DNA of 64,000 nucleotides, from positions 1,503,234-1,567,233 of the forward strand of contig NZ_MPDJ01000001.1 in the NCBI RefSeq assembly GCF_001881565.1, given 5' to 3'. Below are positions 60,071-64,000 of the stretch, in pieces. Within the stretch, counting starts at the first letter, position 1. Each line of letters starts with the position of its first letter. This DNA is from Eisenbergiella tayi. Lineage in GTDB: Bacteria > Bacillota > Clostridia > Lachnospirales > Lachnospiraceae. The position numbers and the translations under genes were made by a program. Under the pieces are notes generated by a model. That model made no database searches. It was given only the letters and a program-made list of their open reading frames with translations, and was not told where the DNA came from.

Positions 60071-61531
60071 CTAGAAATTAAAATAAACAAAGGTACTCAC
60101 CCCTGAAAGGGAAAGGACGGACCAGACAAAAAGGAATGCCGCCGCAAAGGTGAAAGCAGGTGTTATTTTTTCTCTTTCCACCTGCTGCTGTGTGGTTTTC
60201 TGCGCCAGCACAGCAACACAGATCACCGCAATTACAAGCATGACCGCCAGCTGCACCATACTTACCAGCCCCGGAGCAATCATGGAAAGCGCCTTGGTTA
60301 CAATATAAATCTCAGCCGGCTCCATTGCCGCTGCCAGAGCCGTAATACTTCCGTTATATTGGAAGGAAAATATTCTGCCCATAATCCGGAAGCCGTCTCC
60401 CAGGCTGTCCGCCCGGAAAAAAACAAAGGCCATACAGATATAGGCAAAGGTAAAAGCTCTTGCAAGCCACTTTTTTCTCACCTTAACCAGTTCCAGGCTG
60501 TTAAAGGCCACGCCGATTCCATGGAGAAGCCCCCAGAAGACAAACGTCCAGTTCGCTCCATGCCACAGACCGCTGACCAGAAAAGTGATCAGTGTATTTA
60601 CGATCGTTCTTGCTTTTCCTTTCCTGCTGCCTCCCAACGGAAAATAAACATAGGTCTGCAGAAAGCTGCTGAGAGTGATATGCCATCTTTTCCAGAAATC
60701 CTTAACCGATTCTGCCTTATAGGGAGAACGGAAATTTTCCGGTATGGTAATCCGGAACATTTTCCCGATACCAATCGCCATATCCGAATAGCCGCTGAAA
60801 TCAAAATACAGCTCCAGCGTATAAAAACAGGCGACAGCAATCCCGGAAAGACTGTCCAGAGACGATATATTTTCATAGCCATAGTTTACCGCAAGTGCCA
60901 GGGTATCCGCAAGCAGCACCTTTTTTCCCAGTCCAAGCGTGAACTGCATCACACCTTTTGCGAAGCTTTCCGTATCGAAGCTGCGGAGGGAAGAATCCCG
61001 GAACTGGGAAACCGTCCCCGCATGGAGAACGATCGGCCCGGATATCAGGGACGGGAAGAAGGTAACAAAGCTCAGATAATCCAGCAGCCCATAATGAGGC
61101 GCCTCCCCCCTGCACCTGTCAATGAGATAGGACAGCTGCTGAAAGGTAAAAAAGCTGATCCCCAGGGGAAGCAGGATATTTTTCAGCTGAAAATCTGCGT
61201 GGAAAAGGGAATTGATATTTTCCAGGAAGAAATTGCAGTACTTGAAATAACCCAATGCACCCAGGTTCCCTATGCATCCAACGACCAGGGCTATCCTCCG
61301 CATCTGCGGCGTATTTTTCCGATGCAGCAAAAAGCTGATACCATAATTAAAAAGACAGCTTCCGGTAATCACCCAAAGAAAGCTTACATTATAATAAGCA
61401 TAAAACCACAGAGACATCCCGATCAGATATCCCTGCGCCAGCTTATACTGCCTGAAGCGGTTCAGCAGGTACCAGCCTGCCAGCGCAAGAGGCAGAAATA
61501 AAAACAAAAATATATATGAATTAAAAAGCAT
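60071..61531 (-). CDS. MBOAT-family O-acyltransferase
   Basis: 486 residues, about eleven transmembrane helices. FNSYIFLFLFLPLALAGWYLLNRF at the start, SVKDFWKRWHITLSSFLQTYVYFPLGGSRKGKARTIVNTLITFLVSGLWHGANWTFVFWGLLHG contains the conserved R-W-H and the catalytic His of W-H-G. DltB/AlgI-like family. It moves acyl groups across the membrane for the SGNH partner. It begins 8 bp after the antiporter stop. Confidence 0.94.
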   Translation of the reverse strand: MLFNSYIFLFLFLPLALAGWYLLNRFRQYKLAQGYLIGMSLWFYAYYNVSFLWVITGSCLFNYGISFLLHRKNTPQMRRIALVVGCIGNLGALGYFKYCNFFLENINSLFHADFQLKNILLPLGISFFTFQQLSYLIDRCRGEAPHYGLLDYLSFVTFFPSLISGPIVLHAGTVSQFRDSSLRSFDTESFAKGVMQFTLGLGKKVLLADTLALAVNYGYENISSLDSLSGIAVACFYTLELYFDFSGYSDMAIGIGKMFRITIPENFRSPYKAESVKDFWKRWHITLSSFLQTYVYFPLGGSRKGKARTIVNTLITFLVSGLWHGANWTFVFWGLLHGIGVAFNSLELVKVRKKWLARAFTFAYICMAFVFFRADSLGDGFRIMGRIFSFQYNGSITALAAAMEPAEIYIVTKALSMIAPGLVSMVQLAVMLVIAVICVAVLAQKTTQQQVEREKITPAFTFAAAFLFVWSVLSLSGVSTFVYFNF

Positions 61532-61539
61532 GGTTCCTC

Positions 61540-62742
61540 CTAAGAAGCCAACGCTGAATCCGGTTCCTTCGGCATCTTATCCTTCGAATACAAAATTTTC
61601 AGAATAATAGGGGTAAGAATGGAAGAAAAAACAATGAGCAGAATGACTGCCGTAAAATATACGGAATTCAGCAATCCCACATTGAGCCCCTTCTGCGCCA
61701 CAATAAGGGCAACCTCACCCCTGGTCATCATGCCTACACCGATTTTCAGGGAATCCGCGTTGCTGAAGCGGCATACCTTGGCCATGATGCCGCAGCCCAC
61801 AATTTTAGTTATAAGCCCTACCAGTACAAAGCATACGGCAAAGAGCAGGATTGACATATTCATTTCGCCGATATTTGTCTTTAATCCGATGCTGACAAAG
61901 AAAATAGGGCCGAAAATCATATAGGAATTAATATCCATCTTCCGGGCAATATAATCCGAATCCTGAATGGAACACAGGATCAGGCCTGCCACATAGGCGC
62001 CCGTAATGTCCGCAATCCCAAAATATCTCTCTGCAATATAGGCCATTGCAAAACACAGCGCCAGCCCCAAAATAGGAATTCTCCTCGTATGGGGATATCT
62101 TTTATCCATCCATTTAAACGCAATGTAGCAGACAAAACCAACACCGATGGCAAACAGGAAAAAGAGAACGGTATCCATAATTACGGTTCCCGGATTGGAT
62201 TCCGGATTTTTAAAGCCGATAACAAAGGTAAGCACGATAATACCGATAACATCGTCAATAATTGCGGCGCTGAGAATGGTGGTTCCCACCTTCCCCTTCA
62301 GTTTTCCCATTTCCTTCAGGGATTCCACCGTAATGCTGACGGATGTGGCTGTGAGAACAACTCCTATAAATACCGCCTTATAAAACTCTTCCGATCCCCA
62401 TGGCATCATACCATAAAATCCCATATATAAAAGAGCGCCTCCCACAAGCGGCACTCCCACTCCGCAAAGGGCAATGAGCAGCGCGATTGGCCCGGTTTTC
62501 ATCAGCTCACGCAGATTGGTTCCCAGACCTGCGGAAAACATCAGCAGAATGACGCCTATTTCCGCCATCTGCAGGATAAAGTTGGACTGCTGTACCAGCC
62601 CCAGTACACTGGGCCCCAGTATCAGGCCCGCCACGATTTCCCCGACTACCTGGGGAGCCTTGCATTTCCTTGCCAGAATTGCAAATATCTTTGCTGCAAC
62701 AATAATGATAGCTAAATCTCTGAACACACTGTACGCTTCCAT
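61540..62742 (-). CDS. cation:proton antiporter (Kef/CPA2 type)
   Basis: 400 residues, 12 or 13 helices. CPA2 features: VVGEIVAGLILGPSVLGLV in helix 2-3, TATSVSITVESLKEMGKLKGKVGTTILSAAIIDDVIGIIVLTFV with the paired IIDD active-site carboxylates, and GMMTRGEVALIVAQKGL. No RCK/TrkA-N domain, so it is a short Na+ or K+/H+ antiporter. Placed directly before the MBOAT gene, in one operon. Confidence 0.93.
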   Translation of the reverse strand: MEAYSVFRDLAIIIVAAKIFAILARKCKAPQVVGEIVAGLILGPSVLGLVQQSNFILQMAEIGVILLMFSAGLGTNLRELMKTGPIALLIALCGVGVPLVGGALLYMGFYGMMPWGSEEFYKAVFIGVVLTATSVSITVESLKEMGKLKGKVGTTILSAAIIDDVIGIIVLTFVIGFKNPESNPGTVIMDTVLFFLFAIGVGFVCYIAFKWMDKRYPHTRRIPILGLALCFAMAYIAERYFGIADITGAYVAGLILCSIQDSDYIARKMDINSYMIFGPIFFVSIGLKTNIGEMNMSILLFAVCFVLVGLITKIVGCGIMAKVCRFSNADSLKIGVGMMTRGEVALIVAQKGLNVGLLNSVYFTAVILLIVFSSILTPIILKILYSKDKMPKEPDSALAS

Positions 62743-62786
62743 AATATTTTCTCCCTCATAAAACTTGAATTACCTGTACACAATGT

Positions 62787-62832
62787 ACGCAGGTGCTGCT
62801 GACCCCTTGTGGGGTACGGCGAACACCTGCGT
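62787..62832 (-). other. intergenic hairpin between pfkB-like gene and antiporter
   Basis: Eight-bp outer stem CGCAGGTG/CACCTGCG (62788-62795 with 62824-62831) and inner ACCCC/GGGGT (62802-62806 with 62811-62815). No T-run on either strand. It may reduce read-through or stabilise mRNA. Confidence 0.6.
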
Positions 62833-62846
62833 TCCCTTAAATAGTA

Positions 62847-63812
62847 TCAGTTTCGGGACTGGATAAAGCTTTCCACTTCCTCAATCTCCGGCATAACGCG
62901 AAGCGCTCCCTTTCTGGTCGTTACAATGGATGCTGCCGCATTGGCAAAGGTAAGCATCTCTTTCAGTCTGCTTTCATCCAGATCATCAAGTCCGTACTTT
63001 AATATGTAGTGCAGACAGCTTCCTCCGAAGGTATCTCCCGCCCCCGTGGTTTCAATGGTGCTTTCCTGGAGGAACGGGGCTGCCTCCACCTTCAGATCCT
63101 TATAATAAGCCCTGCTGCCGTCCCTTCCCATGGAAAGGAGAATCAAAGGGATATCATATTCTTTTCTCAGCTTCGCAATGCCCGCATCGAAATCCTCTTC
63201 CCCTGTGAACCACTGGATTTCATTATCAGAGATCTTCAGCACATCACACTGTCCGAGTCCGTAAGCGACCTGGACCTTGGCATCCTCCAGGGAATTCCAC
63301 AGAGGGGGACGAAGATTGGGATCAAAGGAAATGACCGCACCGCTTTCTTTTGCCACCGCAATGGCCCTCTTGGTCGCTTCCCTCACCCCGTCATGGGTCA
63401 TGCTGAGCGTACCGAAGTGGAATATCCTGGAATCCTTTATCAATTCCTCATCCACCTCCTGTGCCGTGAGCAGCATGTCCGCTCCGGGATTCCGGAAGAA
63501 AGAGAAATCCCTGTCACCATCCTCAAAGGTCTGTACAAAAGCGAGGGTTGTCCTTGCATTTTCGTCCACAATAAGATTGGAGGTATTGATCCCCACCTCC
63601 TCCAGGGTAGACTTCAGCTTCAGGCCGAAGATATCCTTTCCCACCTTACCGATGAAAGCGGTAGGATGTCCGCATTTGTTCAGCATCGCCAGGACATTGC
63701 AGGGCGCTCCTCCCGGATTTGCTTCAAAAAGAGTATTTCCCTGTGCGCTTTTTCCATTATCTGTAAAGTCAATTAAAAGTTCGCCTAATGCCGTTACATC
63801 AAATTTTTTCAT
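62847..63812 (-). CDS. PfkB-family carbohydrate kinase (fructokinase type)
   Basis: 321 residues. DVTALGELLIDFTD at the start, the substrate motif ANPGGAPCNVLAML, the second PfkB motif and the catalytic GAGDTFGGSCL (Asp base) near residue 255. The pattern of FEANPGGAPCN is that of bacterial fructokinases. It phosphorylates fructose or a related ketose with ATP in the cytosol. First of its operon or monocistronic. Confidence 0.92.
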   Translation of the reverse strand: MKKFDVTALGELLIDFTDNGKSAQGNTLFEANPGGAPCNVLAMLNKCGHPTAFIGKVGKDIFGLKLKSTLEEVGINTSNLIVDENARTTLAFVQTFEDGDRDFSFFRNPGADMLLTAQEVDEELIKDSRIFHFGTLSMTHDGVREATKRAIAVAKESGAVISFDPNLRPPLWNSLEDAKVQVAYGLGQCDVLKISDNEIQWFTGEEDFDAGIAKLRKEYDIPLILLSMGRDGSRAYYKDLKVEAAPFLQESTIETTGAGDTFGGSCLHYILKYGLDDLDESRLKEMLTFANAAASIVTTRKGALRVMPEIEEVESFIQSRN

Positions 63813-64000
63813 ATATGTTCGCCTTTCCTCATTATACAGCTAAATGCAGCTGATCTTTTAGATTTATTCTAACAGTTTTTATAAAAAATGGGAACCCTTA
63901 TCATAATCTTAATTTTTTCTAAATCCTTTCTGAAACTCAAGATATTTTCTGACAATATGTTATACTATGGGTATCACAAAATAACCCCTCTTTTTTTAAA

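Overview
The window looks like chromosome of a mid-GC Gram-positive Clostridia, most likely Lachnospiraceae. Supporting signs are strong AGGAGG-type ribosome-binding sites, sigma-A promoters, a DarA c-di-AMP receptor, a DUF4173/XRE/DUF2975 set, VanZ, ABC-F, and single-gene Rpn/PD-(D/E)XK 'transposases'. The genus cannot be fixed from sequence alone. I see no rRNA, tRNA, CRISPR array, prophage or canonical insertion sequence.

Layout. 1-7.8 kb: the end of an MFS transporter, an ABC-F ATPase, VanZ, a RelA/SpoT-domain protein with a HEPN-like RNHG tail, endonuclease III, and a minus-strand operon (Nudix, Cys-rich unknown, alpha/beta hydrolase, 48-aa peptide). 8-13.1 kb: a sugar module (GH78-like glycosidase, GntR/FCD regulator, IlvD/Edd sugar-acid dehydratase) with two abutting perfect palindromes at the dehydratase start site. 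13.2-16.2 kb: Rpn nuclease and a TetR-CPBP pair. 16.1-22.9 kb: MFS plus a 2-aminoethylphosphonate uptake and degradation operon (ATPase, fused permease, binding protein, PhnW, PhnX). 23-30.5 kb: PadR/membrane pair, ECF sigma/anti-sigma, HD phosphohydrolase, lipoprotein, and the DUF4173-XRE-DUF2975 cluster. 30.8-33.4 kb: ketopantoate reductase family and MFS.

33.4-38.5 kb: the complete pstSCAB-phoU operon. Its pstS-pstC gap carries five tandem GAAA-tetraloop hairpins, and its promoter side carries Pho-box-like repeats and a very large (~340 bp) inverted repeat. The phosphonate operon carries a similar 11-bp-periodic Pho-box-like array, so the two loci are probably one phosphate-starvation regulon. 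38.5-44 kb: MarR-TauE, MmcQ, a yybP-ykoY manganese riboswitch driving mntP, AlaX-type editing protein, RdgB/HAM1, SIMPL. 44-52 kb: exported 5'-nucleotidase, GNAT, secreted repeat protein, lipoprotein, acyltransferase-3, XRE-CPBP pair. 52-56.4 kb: a MATE transporter fused to a cytidylate-kinase-like domain, a TetR regulator, and a divergent SDR oxidoreductase with an extra C-terminal beta-rich domain, with repeated CAACA half-sites between the last two. 56.4-63.9 kb: lactonase with a candidate nuclease/winged-helix protein, DarA, an MBOAT/SGNH envelope O-acylation pair with a Kef-type antiporter, and a PfkB fructokinase.

The most unusual items are the 340-bp palindrome between pstS and marR, the pst intergenic hairpin array, the RelA/SpoT-HEPN protein, the MATE-kinase fusion, and the unassigned EIQT-motif/wHTH protein next to the lactonase.
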